Assembly: GCA_030141605.1 (NCBI GenBank) | Contig: JAQGDQ010001274.1 | Coordinates: 1 to 50,380, forward strand | Origin: Tubiluchus corallicola | Taxonomy: Eukaryota; Priapulida; Priapulimorpha; Priapulimorphida; Tubiluchidae | Direction of reading: 5' to 3' | Length of the DNA: 50,380 nt | Shown: piece by piece, positions 11,134-23,715 of the stretch | How positions within the stretch are numbered: the stretch's first letter is position 1 | Layout: every line of letters starts with the position of its first letter | Made by a program: the position numbers and the translations under genes | Notes under the pieces: generated by a model | What the model was told of the DNA's origin: nothing | Seen by the model: the letters and a program-made list of their open reading frames with translations, nothing else | Databases searched by the model: none

Positions 11134-11824
11134 GCATTTATTTGAAATTTGTGATCATTAATATCGGGGGTCTTTTTAAATGCAATTTTCTCATGCACAA
11201 CAGTGATACGTGGCACTTGGGGGACTTCTTTAAGGTGATATGCTCATGTGATATGAGAGCGCTTATTTAGTGTGACCAATGACCAATGACCGGTATGGGA
11301 AGCTTCCTTAATGCAATCTTCTGATGGCACTAGAGTGACACGCGGACGCTTTTTATGGATTTGGAAGATTTTTATAACCGCAATTTGTATATAATTGTGA
11401 ACATATCAGCTAAATTGCACAATTTGCCGTGAAGTAAATTAATGTGGATTTACAGATATTTATTTTTACTTGTGAAAGGCAAATAAACAAACATTGTCCT
11501 TTTGAATTTGGGAAGATGAAGTCATTCAGATCTCTGCTGGTCGTCAAGTAATTCATTTGACAGAGCACTCGAGGACTAATGTAAGTTATTTAACAAAGTA
11601 ATGCAAGGAAACCTTAGGGATTAACATAGCTTTGCCATTATCCACTTGTAAACACAGCATGCGAGTTCTGAATTTCGAAAAATTGAAGCCCAGCTGCATG
11701 AGTTGCAAGTGTAAAAATAACTAACAGCTTTAAAACAGGAAACAATAACAAGCCAATGAACTTGAAAATGTGACAAGACACCGCCGTTAGATTATGTAAA
11801 ATGGCCGCACTACGTGAAAGAGGT
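11134..11824. other. Loop of the second inverted repeat
   Basis: Up to about 11350 it holds further degenerate units of the CTTCTTTAATGCAAT family; after that I recognise nothing. Confidence 0.45.
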
Positions 11825-12287
11825 TTCAACGTCAATGTTGTGCACACACGAGACGATAATATTATAAAGAAGTCTACCATATAATGATCACATTGGTCAC
11901 ATACCATTGGTCACACTAAATAAATGTTCCCATGTCATTGTCGTGCTGTACATGAGAAGTTGCCGTATCATCGCACTGAATAAGTGTTTCCATATCATTG
12001 CTATGCATGAGAATATCGCATCAAAGAAGCCCTTACATATATATTTATGTAATAAATAATATATCATATATATATATATATATATATTTATATGGATTGA
12101 TGGATGGATAGATAGATAGACAGATGGATGGATATAAATATGATCACACCTGATAAACGCTCTCATATCATTGTTATGAATGAAAAGATGATACTAAAGA
12201 TGTTGCAATATGATCACACTAATTGCTGTGCTCCCACATCAATGTTGCACATCTGACACTTCCATTCCCATCAAAGAAGTCCTCCAT
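11825..12287 (-). repeat. Second inverted repeat, right arm
   Basis: Reverse complement of 10663-11133, with substitutions and indels throughout, so this pair is older than the giant repeat. A TA tract lies at about 12059-12092. Confidence 0.8.
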
Positions 12288-13109
12288 ACGCGGACAGGTC
12301 TATAAAGGACTTTAAAGGACATATCATATGCACCTTTTAATGCCTATTGTTTTCAAACTTTCTCTGCTACAGATTTCACGTGTGGATAGGCCTGCGTAAA
12401 ATTTCTCATCTATCTTGTCTTCAGACGTTATTCTCGACGTTATCAAATCGCCGTTGATCAATGCATTCAGGCCGTGAAATTCGATTAAGACTTTAGTGAA
12501 TCGTTAAATTTCACTTGCAGCGAAACTGCAGATGCACTCATCAATACACAGCTATCCTCATTTATGAACTGAAATGCGCTTCAAGCTGTGTGAGATTGCA
12601 CATACTGAAGGTCTCCTTGGACTTGTCATTATTCATGCTTGTAGGTGAGGCACCTGTTATGAAACCCTGAAGTTCTGCTTTTGGGATGTTATATAATATA
12701 GTCTACTGTTTGCTGTTTGTGGTGGTTTTGCTTGTTTTTCAATGAATGATGTTTCCACAAGGAACTAAAGATTGTGTGTGAACTTCATATTCTCTCCGAG
12801 CTTGGATGTTCTCTTTCGTGACGAGCTTCTTGGCTACTTGATGGACTTACAAAGCCACAATGCTCTTTTTATAGTCTCTACGTAATGAATAGCTTGTCCT
12901 TGACACTGCAAATTTTCAGACTGCTTCTTTGACTGTCAAGTGAAATCGGTCTTAATCAGGTGATTGTCAGCTCACTTCGCTGATCTCACTGACAAATAAA
13001 TGAGAAAATCCCAAAGCCTATAGCCCTGTACTTTCAATATGTTTTTATGTTGCTTTTTGATGGCCATTTTAAGCGTGCCGCACTTGCTGCACAAACGTGT
13101 AAGCTTCTA
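12288..13109. other. No recognised feature
   Basis: Mixed-composition sequence without repeats, splice-flanked coding blocks or transposon ends that I can support. Confidence 0.4.
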
Positions 13110-13580
<471 letters not shown>

Positions 13581-13977
13581 AATTTAATATATATATAAAT
13601 TGCACGTTACAGTTAGGTCTTCATACATATGTATATAAATGTAAACTGTATCGCAGGTTTTATTTCCTGGGCAGCAAGTGTAAGTAAATCCGCAAGCTGT
13701 TCATGCCCTTCCAGTATCTGAATAGAGCTTCAGCTTCGCGCCGGTGATGTTCGCAAAAGTACACCTTTTGCTGAAATCAGGAAATGTCATTTATGGAATC
13801 ACTCGATATTTGAGTATCTGATTTAAATAAACGATTGCTGTCATATCAGTCTGTTTCAGCTTCACTGCATGCTTCATGGGCTGTAGATAGAGACTTGATT
13901 AAACTAAGAAATGAAATTTAAATTCTTCGTGTTTGATGGACTAAGTTGTGTATAATTTACATTTATAATCGCGGCTG
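13581..13977. other. No recognised feature
   Basis: AT-rich sequence preceding the 57-bp array. I find no convincing INPP5A first exon here. Confidence 0.4.
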
Positions 13978-14664
13978 GATGATGACCTTCCGGGGCTCCT
14001 AGGCTAATGAAATTATGGGCCACCCTTTAACTCGCCTGATGACCTTCCGGGTCCCCTAGGCTAATGAAATTATAGGCCACCCTCTAACTCACCTTACGAC
14101 CTTCTGGGGCCCCTAGGCTAATGAAATTATGGGCCACCCTCTAACTCACCTTACGACCTTCTGGGGCCCCTAGGCTAATGAAATTATGGGCCACCCTCTA
14201 ACTCACCTTACGACCTTCTGGGGCCCCTAGGCTAATGAAATTATGGGCCACCCTCTAACTCGCCTTACGACCTTCCGGGGCCCCTAGGCTAATGAAATTA
14301 TGGGCCACCCTCTAACTCGCCTTATGACCTTCTGGGGCCACTAGGCTAATGAAATTATGGGCCACCCTCTAACTCACCTTACGACCTTCCGGGGCCCCTA
14401 GGCTAATGAAATTATGGGCCACCATCTAACTCACCTTATGACCTTCTGGGGCCCTTAGGCTAATGAAATTATGGGCCACCCTCTAACTCACCTTACGACC
14501 TTCTGGGGCCCCTAGGCTAATGAAATTATGGGCCACCATCTAACTCACCTTATGACCTTCTGGGGCCCCTAGGCTAATGAAATTATGGGCCACCCTCTAA
14601 CTCGCCTTATGACCTTCTGGGGCCCTAGGCTAATGAAATTATGGGCCACCATCTAACTCGCTGG
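13978..14664. repeat. 57-bp tandem repeat, about 12 copies
   Basis: The unit contains CCCCTAGGCTAATGAAATTA and GGGCCACCCTCTAACTC. Units are nearly identical, with C/T and G/A differences at CpG-like places. The array is more GC-rich than its surroundings and lies about 450 bp upstream of the first visible INPP5A exon. Confidence 0.95.
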
Positions 14665-15110
14665 CCACCCGTCTTGGATATTTTTACTCGTGTTACATTT
14701 AGCCTTATTCACAAACCATGGAGTAAACTTATTCTTTTAATGAACTGGAATAGTTATCGTTTGTTTGTCAATAAAAATATTCTTTAAGGAATACCATTTA
14801 CTATTTATTGCAAACTGAATTAGCACACATTTCAACACAGCGTAGTGAAGAAACGGGTCTTTTACCAAATGTTATAAAAGCTTGGGGGCCTTTCAAGCTT
14901 GAGGGATCCTTAGACTACAGCTTATACTAATGTGTACTTATATCCTGACGTGTTTATAATCCTGTATTGGATGTTTTTCCAAGAAGTCACCGTGGACTAG
15001 TGAAAACTGATTGATTTATTATTGCACAGCTATTTTAAACATGTAATGGATAATTCTGCCTTGTTCTCATTTGGTATTCCGACTTTAAAAACTTTCTTTT
15101 TTTCTTTTAG
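14665..15110. other. Intron sequence upstream of the first visible exon
   Basis: AT-rich sequence that ends with a strong polypyrimidine tract and AG (15090-15110), the acceptor of the exon at 15111. No initiator exon was recognised. Confidence 0.5.
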
Positions 15111-15152
15111 CCGGATAATATGCTTAATCCATGGATTGATAAATTCATGTTG
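15111..15152 (+). CDS. INPP5A: INPP5A exon (14 codons, PDNMLNPWIDKFML)
   Basis: A 42-bp exon, phase 0 at both ends. The acceptor is a long T-rich tract ending TTTTAG and the donor is GTGAGT. It encodes PDNMLNPWIDKFML, equivalent to the 14-residue human segment PENLQKNWLREFYQ that follows the LLVTANVG start of the protein. On its own it would be weak; colinearity with the following exons and matching length and phase make it convincing. Confidence 0.85.
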
Positions 15153-15222
15153 GTGAGTATTTTTTTGTCTCATGACGTATTTACAAATTTGTTTTTTTAT
15201 AAACTATAAATAAGTAACCTGT
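15153..15222. other. Start of the 12.2-kb INPP5A intron (15153-27350)
   Basis: The intron begins with donor GTGAGT. The rest of it is described piecewise below: inverted repeats, arrays and transposons, with no further exon recognised. Confidence 0.6.
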
Positions 15223-16088
15223 GCCAGTTTGAAAATAAGATTTCCTGTCTTGCTTACAATGGCTTCAGCGAGTTAGGAGTTTTAGTTTTTGTTAAAGGAA
15301 GACCGGACGATTGTTTAGACTCAATCTCATTTTAATTTACTGTCCAAAATATACATTTTCTTGCTTATGAAAGTTCACAAGTGTTCCTTATATTTGAATA
15401 ATTAGCTTAGAAAGTTAACGGGCAACCGAACACAGCTATTGCTAACTATTAGAAACTAACCACATTTTGTGCAATGGCAGGCGTCTTCTCTTGCGCGTCA
15501 AGCACATTTGCAGTGTTACAGTACTGCTTAAACACATGATGACACGAAAAATGGGCTTTACATCATATGACGTCAGAAACTAACACTGCAGTTCATGATC
15601 ATGCGTACCACGGTACCGTCTTCTATTTGTTAGCCACGCGCATGTGGCAAAAAGGCGCCGCTGCCAATCTTAGTAGATTCACTGAGCCGCGCGTAGCTTT
15701 GAAAGTTTAACGATATTTGATTATCCGAGGTAATTTTTATTTAATGTAAGCTTTGATTCAAAATAAGCTATTGTAGTTTTCAATATTTTAGAGCATTCTT
15801 TATTCTGAACTAATGTTTACATAATCATCTAGTTTTCTTTAAGCATCATTGTTTAGGCGCCCTGTGCATCGCCATTCGAGCATGTAGAATGCTTAGTGTT
15901 ACTATTTAGATAAACTATCAAACAATGCTAATTTCCTTCTAAAGTTCTTATCCCAGTGCTGTCACCACACCAGTGAAGACGAGAACAAAGAGCAAACGTA
16001 TGCACAGAAAAACTAAAACTTCTAACACACTGAAGCCATTGTAAGCAAGACAGGAAATCTTATTAAACAAACTTTTTTACAAACTGGC
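15223..16088. repeat. Third inverted repeat, split by a TTAA MITE
   Basis: Arms 15223-15290 and 16003-16088 are reverse complements with a few indels. Example: ATTTCCTGTCTTGCTTACAA near 15239 against TTGTAAGCAAGACAGGAAAT near 16039. The TTAA MITE copy 2 begins one base after the left arm ends. Without it, the loop would be only about 160 bp, so the original structure may itself be an older MITE of about 315 bp. Confidence 0.85.
15292..15842 (+). mobile_element. TTAA-flanked MITE, copy 2
   Basis: TTAA at 15292-15295 and 15839-15842. The left end is AGGAAGACCGGACGATTGT; the right end is a degenerate complement (AATCATCTAGTTTTCT). It is about 90% similar to copy 1 by eye, including the TGACGTCA site and the GGTACCGTCTTCTATTTGT stretch. 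Confidence 0.88.
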
Positions 16089-18599
16089 GCTGGTCATGTG
16101 TTGCAGTACTATGGTTATTATGAATACATTAAATTTTTCTGTACTGTTATATCTTTATAACACTTTGATGTTGTCCAATTACACATGGATTTTGTTGTAT
16201 TCATTCACTATAGGCCGTAGAACAAGTGTGTAATATCAGTCTATTATCATGTTAACTTCACGAATTTTTTTGCAAAGTTTCATGCTTGTGGATGTCATTA
16301 TGTACGTTTTTGCAAGTATTTATACGTTTTCCCGTAACTTGTGTTTGTCCGAATGCCCGAGTTGCTTCCCTTACACGTACACGTGCGTGTGGATGTCCAG
16401 TATTTGTGGAGTGCTCCGAACACTGTGCTCGCTTTCACACTCCAGTAAAAAAAGGCGGCATGAATATATCTGAAGACGCCTGAGGTCCTGTGAAGACAGG
16501 TATATGTGTGCGTGTATGTGAAACAACCTTATGTTGCCGTGGGCCAGTGTGAAAATTTGTCGAAGAGCAACGTTGTAATTTGCCACTTGAGTAGAAACTG
16601 TAATCATGCTCTCATTGTGCTTGTTATACTTTTTGGGGGCCTCTAATCGTTTAACGCCGGTGTCCTTTCACTCCTTTGGCTTATAACAGCAGTACAAACG
16701 TACCATTATAACGCGCTTGGTTAGTTGAAGCCCACTGCATTACTGTCATCAACTTATTGAACTTAATATATGTCAACGCTGTTGAAGTACTGAAGTGTAG
16801 CCTACTGAGAGACGGGGAGCAGGTCGCCTGTAATGATTTTAGTTTACTTGGAGCTGCTGACCGCGTGTAAGTTGCACAATGGCTGTCTGATTGTCACGAA
16901 TGCTGCTCAGTCATGCGTGACGGTACAGCAAACGGAAAAGGTCGCGACGTTCGAATTCGTTTTCTGACTTCTAGGAGGTAAAACGCGCTCAGGATGCTGA
17001 TGAAATTTTCAGCCCGTTGTTTTGCTTGAATAGCGCAGAGTAGACTGTTTGTTTGAAGTGTGGAAGAAGCTTTTCTAAAATGCTTCCTTTTTGTATTCTT
17101 CTGTAATCATATGAATGTTGCTAGTGTACAGTGTACACACTCTACCAGTGTAACTTACATTGAATGAGCAATATATGTTGTGTCTCTGTGATCTTTCTTT
17201 CATTTTAATAAGACTTAGAAATTGAAAGTTTTTAGCTTGCGGATTTATTTAGAAATTTGTGAGTGGCATTGATACAGTTGCACCTGAACACCAACTTGGG
17301 AATTGACAATACAGTAGTATTTGTACATCCTAATAGATCCCTGCGTGCGCAGCAAATTTAAGTTTAAGGATTTTAATTACAGAAACACGAATGTGTGGTC
17401 GTAGATCACGAATTCTTCAATAGACAGCTGAGCAGTATGAATGAATGTTTGAGGCCTGTAAGCAAATCATCGATTAAGCTGCCTATTAATCTCCTCCCTA
17501 CTTGTCATTAATTAGTGCAGTGAGGTATGATTATCCCTAATTATCGGCATATAATAATGTGCAGAAATGTTGTTAGTGACTACCGGCTATTTAGTGAATT
17601 ATTCGAAGTTAAGCTCATTAATTATGAGCTAAACTTTAGCTTGCTAAATGTTAATTTACGAGGTGAAATTGAAATGATAGCAACACACATAGGATGACCT
17701 TGATCTTGGGTTATTAAAACCAGAAGTTCGTTCAGGGATCTATATTTTCGTTTTGCAAAACTTGTAACTTTGCTCAACTACCATGAAAACATAAATATTT
17801 TATGTTACGCCAGCGCGAGCCTCAAATGTTTTCAATAAGTAACATGTTTAAACTTTAAAGCAAGTCGGGTTAACACAATGTTGTTCATCCGCGTTTAGCA
17901 ACCGTGTAACTTGTCTGAAGTCAAATAGAAACGTGTGCTGTTGACGTAGATATTTACCTTGAAAACAGGTGTAACAATGAACCAGGCAACTGCAAAACGT
18001 TTAGATATTTCCGCAGGCGATGTTAATAGGTAAGCCTATGACATAGGTACACAGGTACACGAAAATTGGAAGCGGTATATTTCAGAACGTCAGAATGCGC
18101 GGGCGGGTAAAGTGTGGGTCTGTTCTGTTGCAGTCTGTTCGGCAAAGAAAATCATGAATAGACTGAAACGAATTACACTAAACCAAATGCTAACGATGAT
18201 GCTTACAATTGTCCAACGTCCATGTCCGGGTAGACTGCTGTTCCTTCAGGTAAACTTAAGACATATTAAACCCCACTTCTTCCAACAATTGCTTTGCCTC
18301 AGGTATGCATAATGTTAATCGTAGATTTAAAGCCTCCGACATTCGCAGTTACCAAAGCACTTGGGATTTTCTTCTTTTCGGGACTGGACAAGTTCAAGGC
18401 TGCATTAGCACAGTACTTTTTACAAACTTTATGGGTCGAAAGACATCGTAAACATTTGGTGAAAAATAACCGCATAATTTTGCCACGTTTTTGTAACAAA
18501 ACGATACAAAAAAATAAAAAGAAATCTTGAGCCTAGATATGAAACAACCTTGTATTATATACAAGTCCGCAATCATGAGCACAGAAGCATGTCTTACTT
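16089..18599. other. Intron sequence without recognised exon
   Basis: About 2.5 kb of mostly unique sequence. Around 17490-17660 it is rich in ATTA/TAAT motifs, including TAATTAGTG and CTAATTATCGG, which are homeodomain-type core sites, but nothing shows function. Short open frames near 16250-16600 and 18110-18530 resemble no family I know. A minus-strand peptide resembling the INPP5A N-terminus is noted in the findings. Confidence 0.4.
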
Positions 18600-19108
18600 C
18601 AGCTGTGATAGCTCACCATCCAGCCCAATATTTGCAAGTGCATTGTTTAGTTTCCTTGCGCTACAGTGACTACTAGTTAAGTACATTAATATTTTAAACA
18701 ATGCTGTGATAGCTCACCATCCAGACCAGTATTTGTAAGTGCATTGTTTAGTTTCCTTGCGCTACAGTAACTGCTAGTTAAGTACATTAATATTTTAAAC
18801 AATGCTGTGATAGCTCACCATCCAGCCCAATATTTGCAAGTGCATTGTTTAGTTTCCTTGCGCTACAGTGACTACTAGTTAAGTACATTAATATTTTAAA
18901 CAATGCTGTGATAGCTCACCATCCAGCCCAATATTTGTAAGTGCATTGTTTAGTTTCCTTGCGCTACAGTAACTACTAGTTAAGTACGTTAATATTTTAA
19001 ACAATGCTGTGATAGTTCACCATCCAGACCAGTATTTGCAAGTGCTTTGTTTAGTTTCCTTGCGCTACAGTAACTGCTAGTTAAGTACATTAATATTTTA
19101 AACAATAT
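18600..19108. repeat. 101-bp tandem repeat, 5 copies
   Basis: Five near-identical units beginning GCTGTGATAGCTCACCATCC and ending TACATTAATATTTTAAACAAT. Variation is limited to a few positions, such as AGCCCAATATTTGC versus AGACCAGTATTTGT. Confidence 0.95.
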
Positions 19109-20658
19109 AGACTAACCATAACCTAAGTAACTAGTGAATTTTAAGAATATGTATATCAGCATTAAACTAGTACTATTGCTCAATTAAAAATATTGATAGG
19201 ATAAAGTAAATAATACTCTGAAAGAAGCAAATAATAACACAACTAACTTTTGGTATTATTTATGTTATGTAAATGCTCATGTGAGTGTCATGTAAATGCT
19301 TACTTCATTCTTCAAAAATTGATTGAGTGAGTGTAGTATGCTTTTGTTATTTACGCGTTTTGTGGTGTCTTATGGTATAAATATCCAGTCAGCTAAGAAC
19401 TCTTTTTTGATCTTTTTCTCTCGTAAATGAACTGCGAAAGTGTTTTAGAAACAATGTACCTGGCGAGCTTGCACAAGAAAATCTCCTGTGATGTAACGTA
19501 TCATTCAAAACTAACGACTGTAGTTATAAAGGACCGCAGGTAAGGTGATTTATAGATTAGAGCATCCGGTCTATGTATATGTTATATTGTACAAGCACTT
19601 CTGCCAGCCGATTATAAACAATTTTATATCTTGTTCTAGTTTGGACATTACTTCAGCCTTGGGATAAGTAATATTGATGGTAAAAAATGACTGTATTTAT
19701 GCCCAACTGTGGCAGGAATTTAGGCCTGCTTTACTCACAATCGTGTAAGTTCGGTATCATTAAAAAATTTAAACGTTTCATATGCCTACAAAATTCAATT
19801 GCCCGTTGAAATATAATGTGGTTATATAATTGACGTTAAACATATTGGTCTATCGCTCCGCCTCCGCTGTAATGTAAGCACACTCAGCAGCATTCGGGAC
19901 AACAGCTCACGCAGGACAACAACTGTCTAAGCAAAACTAAACTAAACTAAACTAAACAACATGACAGTCACAACTAATGTCTAATCAGCAGATAAACTGA
20001 TTGCTCTTTTTCATAAACATAAGTTTGCAAAGCAGCAGCTATTTTTACACGAAATTAACACTTCAAGTAGCCAAAAACGAATTCAATTTAAATAGAATGT
20101 AGAGACGAAGTTGCAAAGCACTACAAAATGTAGAGACATGAGTATAATAAAGAAACTAAACCAGTTAGCTCTGTCGTACAATAAATTAGCAACAAAAATA
20201 TTAAATCTCTATTGCCTTTAAACATACGAACATCAAGCTTGCGATGTATTTTTCTATATTAGCTGATCATGTGCTCGTCTGCAAGATTTATTCAGTTTTT
20301 GTATTTTTCCGTTTGCGAAGCTACGGGAATAGAATAAATGTGACTGTTCCATTTCATAGACGACCCGTATAACGAATGACCGAGTCACACAAGACCCAAT
20401 GGCATCTTTTAACCATGATTATAACCAGAAAAATAGCTTAAAATTAGTTAATATTACATTGATGTATAATATGTTTTGATCACATTTGAATTAATTTTGA
20501 CTGTGAAGATCTCATTAAGGTTTTTAAAAACTGGCCAGAAAAGAAAACATTTTGTTTTGTCCTTATTTAAAATTAATCAAATAGTTGTTTTTATCTAACT
20601 TACAAAGCCATAAACTAAACTAAACTAAACTGCGTATTTTCTTGATTGCAAAATGGTT
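19109..20658. other. Intron sequence with short AAACT repeats
   Basis: AT-rich. Two short (AAACT)n runs (about 19935-19958 and 20612-20631) occur in it. No coding block recognised. Confidence 0.4.
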
Positions 20659-22164
20659 TAATCAGCAACTCATAGACATAAGCGTTGTGCATTTCTTCCT
20701 ATAAATGAAACTAGACTATATATTTTCACCAATTCACTTGCAATTTCAATTGACAATAATAAAATCTGGAACCAGGCTAATATTTTTCCCGCTAACTAAT
20801 GAAAAGTTGAGCATTTTTCATAACAGTGTTAGATGCAGCTGTAGCTAAATGTCCCGAACGTACCTGCTGCAGGGTGTGTGAAATAACTTGCACGCTGATT
20901 GGGCAGTCAACGAAAATGTTAGACGTCAATTCTCTGTGTTCAGTGTGTTGTGCTCTCTGTTCCGTTATTGTAAAGTGCTTGTTTAGGTTAGCAGTATTGT
21001 TTTCTGTTAAATAAATTCAAATTGAAAATTAGCGGGATTTCTTCATAGCATCTCTTCTAATAAGCACAGCGACTACAACTATATATATCCGCATACTCTG
21101 TTAACTCTTGAGTATAACGAGTCAACGAGGTCCAAGAATAAACTATTCTGCCGATGTTAATTCACGCACATCGCTGTTTTAATGGGAGATGGTGGATCAT
21201 TTGTGGAATCTTACAAAAAGAGAAACACGCGTAACTCGCAGTAGTGATGTGTAATTACCAGTTTGTTTGTTTTACCATCCCCTTTCCCGCAAATAAGTAC
21301 CCAAACCGACGAGGCTTAATTAAGTTTGACTAGCAAAAACATTTTGCAGAAAGTCGAAAACTTGCACTATAACAAGACAAACGACATCCACCAGTTATCA
21401 GTAATGCGCGAACGTCAACACGACAAACGACATCCACTAATTATCAGTAATGCGCGAACATTCTCCTAAGTTCTTCACGGGAAAGCAAATTGCACTGTTT
21501 ACATTCGATCCAGTTGAAATCTTTTCTAGACTTCGCATGTACATGCTGTATACATATGATTGGTTTTAATATAAGTAATTTATGGTAATTCTCGCCAGAG
21601 TGCCGGCTTCAGATCATTCGAACTTCTGGGTGTTCTCCACAAGTCGAAATTCCTGCTGCTTCAATAAAATGAAGCCACACAAACAAAAATAACTTTCTCT
21701 TTCAAAAGACTTTTTTCATTGAGAAGTTAACAGCTCCCGTCCAGCTGTGAGATGAACTTACAGTAGACCTACATAGAATCCCATACAGCTTTCGTTTTCG
21801 TTTAGTTTACAGTTCTCGCAATTCGTGCAATTGATCCTTGAATAACTGAATTTGCCCAGATATGGCAAAGTAATGATAAAGATTGTTTTTGAAGACAGTA
21901 AGCGTGAACCGTTTTTTTTCCGTTGCTCGTCTCAGAGTGACCCCTGGGTGTGTGTGTGTGTGTGTGTGTGTGCGTGTGCGTGTGTGCGTGTGTACGTGTG
22001 TGTGTGGTGTTACCGGAACTTCATTAGTTAGCGGAAGAAACATTAACCTGGTTCTAGATTTTATTATTGTCAATTGAAATTGCAAGTGAATTAGTGGAAA
22101 TATATAGTCTAGTTTCGTTTACAGGAAGAAATGCAGAACGCTTACGTCTATGAGTTGCTGATTA
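20659..22164. mobile_element. Candidate DNA transposon with 146-bp inverted termini
   Basis: Arms 20659-20804 and 22019-22164 are inverted repeats with roughly 85-90% identity. Shared segments include TAATCAGCAACTCATAGAC, GAAACTAGACTATATAT and TTGACAATAATAAAATCT. The outer ends can be read as ATCAGCAACTC inside TA dinucleotides, but the flanks are ambiguous. The 1.2-kb interior encodes no recognisable transposase, so a non-autonomous element is the best guess. A GT microsatellite (about 21947-22005) lies near the right arm. Confidence 0.6.
21377..21467. repeat. Two-copy tandem duplication of about 46 bp
   Basis: GACAAACGACATCCAC and TTATCAGTAATGCGCGAAC occur twice in succession, differing at a few bases. 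It sits inside the candidate transposon at 20659-22164. Confidence 0.8.
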
Positions 22165-22165
22165 G

Positions 22166-22185
22166 ACCATTATATATATAATGGT
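22166..22185. repeat. Perfect 20-bp palindrome
   Basis: ACCATTATATATATAATGGT equals its own reverse complement. It directly follows the right arm of the candidate transposon. Confidence 0.9.
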
Positions 22186-23463
22186 ATTGGTAGTTTACAG
22201 AGAGGTACATAACTTTTGTTAGGTTGTACAAAAGCAGCAAGTAATAATATAGAACAAAGAACAATTTATTTCATCAAACTATTGCTCAAACAGTTGCTAA
22301 TCTTCATGCATTCAAAATTTGGCGCGAGGTTACGATCCGAGCGGTGGTGACCTGAAAAGGCGCCGGAATTAAATTTTTCCATTGAATTGAATGGCTGGTA
22401 AATTCCATGGACCTCTACCTCGCCAAACACCCTGGAGCTATCCTGAAGGACAGGATGAACGGTAAGATGGGAAAAAAACGTACCATTGATCAGTATTCAA
22501 GAGATAAACTGCAAGATGTATTAGAATCTTGAGTTCTTCGAGTCACTGTTCTAATCGTACTGTCAAGATTGCACGTTGTACGTGACATATAAGGTCTCTA
22601 CTGGCATGAAGACTTGCGGTTGTTTAAAATAATAAAACTTTGGTGTAATAAATAGTTCTGTACTATTAGTACTACATTGTTGTATCCCCAGCAAAACGTT
22701 ATGTACCACCCCGTATTACTGTTGTACATAATTATTGTCATTGTTTATGTAAAGAGAATTTTGCCACACCTTTGCCTGTCAATTGCCTACTAGCTTCTGG
22801 GTAAAAATGACCTGTTATTTTTGACAATTTCATACATTTAGGACCGGCATATTCGTATGAAAACCGGTATTTGGAAAGTGGAGTCGTTAAAGGCGTGACA
22901 GGTAGAAACCAATGACGTCAACAGTTAAAGAAATGTTTGGATGACGAAGATAAATTTATCTGACTTGCGTTAAGCATTAATATTTCGTGCTGTTTTCTTA
23001 AATGAGGCTAAGAGTCGTTATTTGTATTGGTCAGTTAAAGAAACTTGTCAACACTTCTGCTTCTGGGCTCGTTAAAGCTCAGATGTGATTATTTCTGCCA
23101 GTCGTTTGTCGAAACAGTTTGTATCAGATGATGTTTGAAACAAGATTAGTTTTAAGTTTGTCATTTTAAAATGATCCAAATCAAGAGTCATTGGTGAAAA
23201 ACTGGTGAACTATCAGATAAACGTGATTCGTTCCTCAGATGAAATTCTGGGTCTGTAGATGTTGCTGAAGAACAGACTTAGCATCACCCACCCATCCAAA
23301 TGGTCATTGATTCAGAATCGATGTTTTATGTACGTTCGTGATGTCGCAACCCGCAATCCACTATCCAGTGGCAAAGCCTACTTATTTCATTGACGTGTGT
23401 GGCATGACTGGGATATCTATTTTTTGTAAGGATAATCCTGTAAGCAGGGGAAATGTTTTAGTT
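22186..23463. other. Intron sequence without recognised feature
   Basis: Includes a GC-richer patch near 22320-22460. I considered a tRNA-like or SINE origin and do not support it. No exon recognised. Confidence 0.4.
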
Positions 23464-23715
23464 ACATTTGGATGTATAATATATATATAATATATTATAT
23501 ATATTATATTATATTATATTATATTATATTATATTATATTATATTATATTATATTATATTATATTATATTATATTACATTATATTACATTACATTACATT
23601 ACATTACATTACATTACATTACATTACATTACATTACATTACATTACATTACATTACATTACATTACATTACATTACATTACATTACATTTATAATATAT
23701 ATATATATATATATA
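23464..23715. repeat. (TTATA)n / (TTACA)n pentanucleotide array
   Basis: About 80 bp of TTATA repeats pass into about 120 bp of TTACA repeats and end in a TA tract. The sharp switch in unit suggests a single T-to-C change was spread by slippage or unequal exchange. Confidence 0.95.

Noticed and set aside
17470-17680. Cluster of ATTA/TAAT motifs as a homeodomain enhancer
   Set aside because: AT-rich sequence gives such motifs by chance. Without cross-species conservation there is no support.
22318-22460. Possible tRNA-derived SINE head (GGTTACGATCC resembles a B box)
   Set aside because: The box has an extra base against the consensus, no A box was found at the right distance, and no A-rich tail follows.
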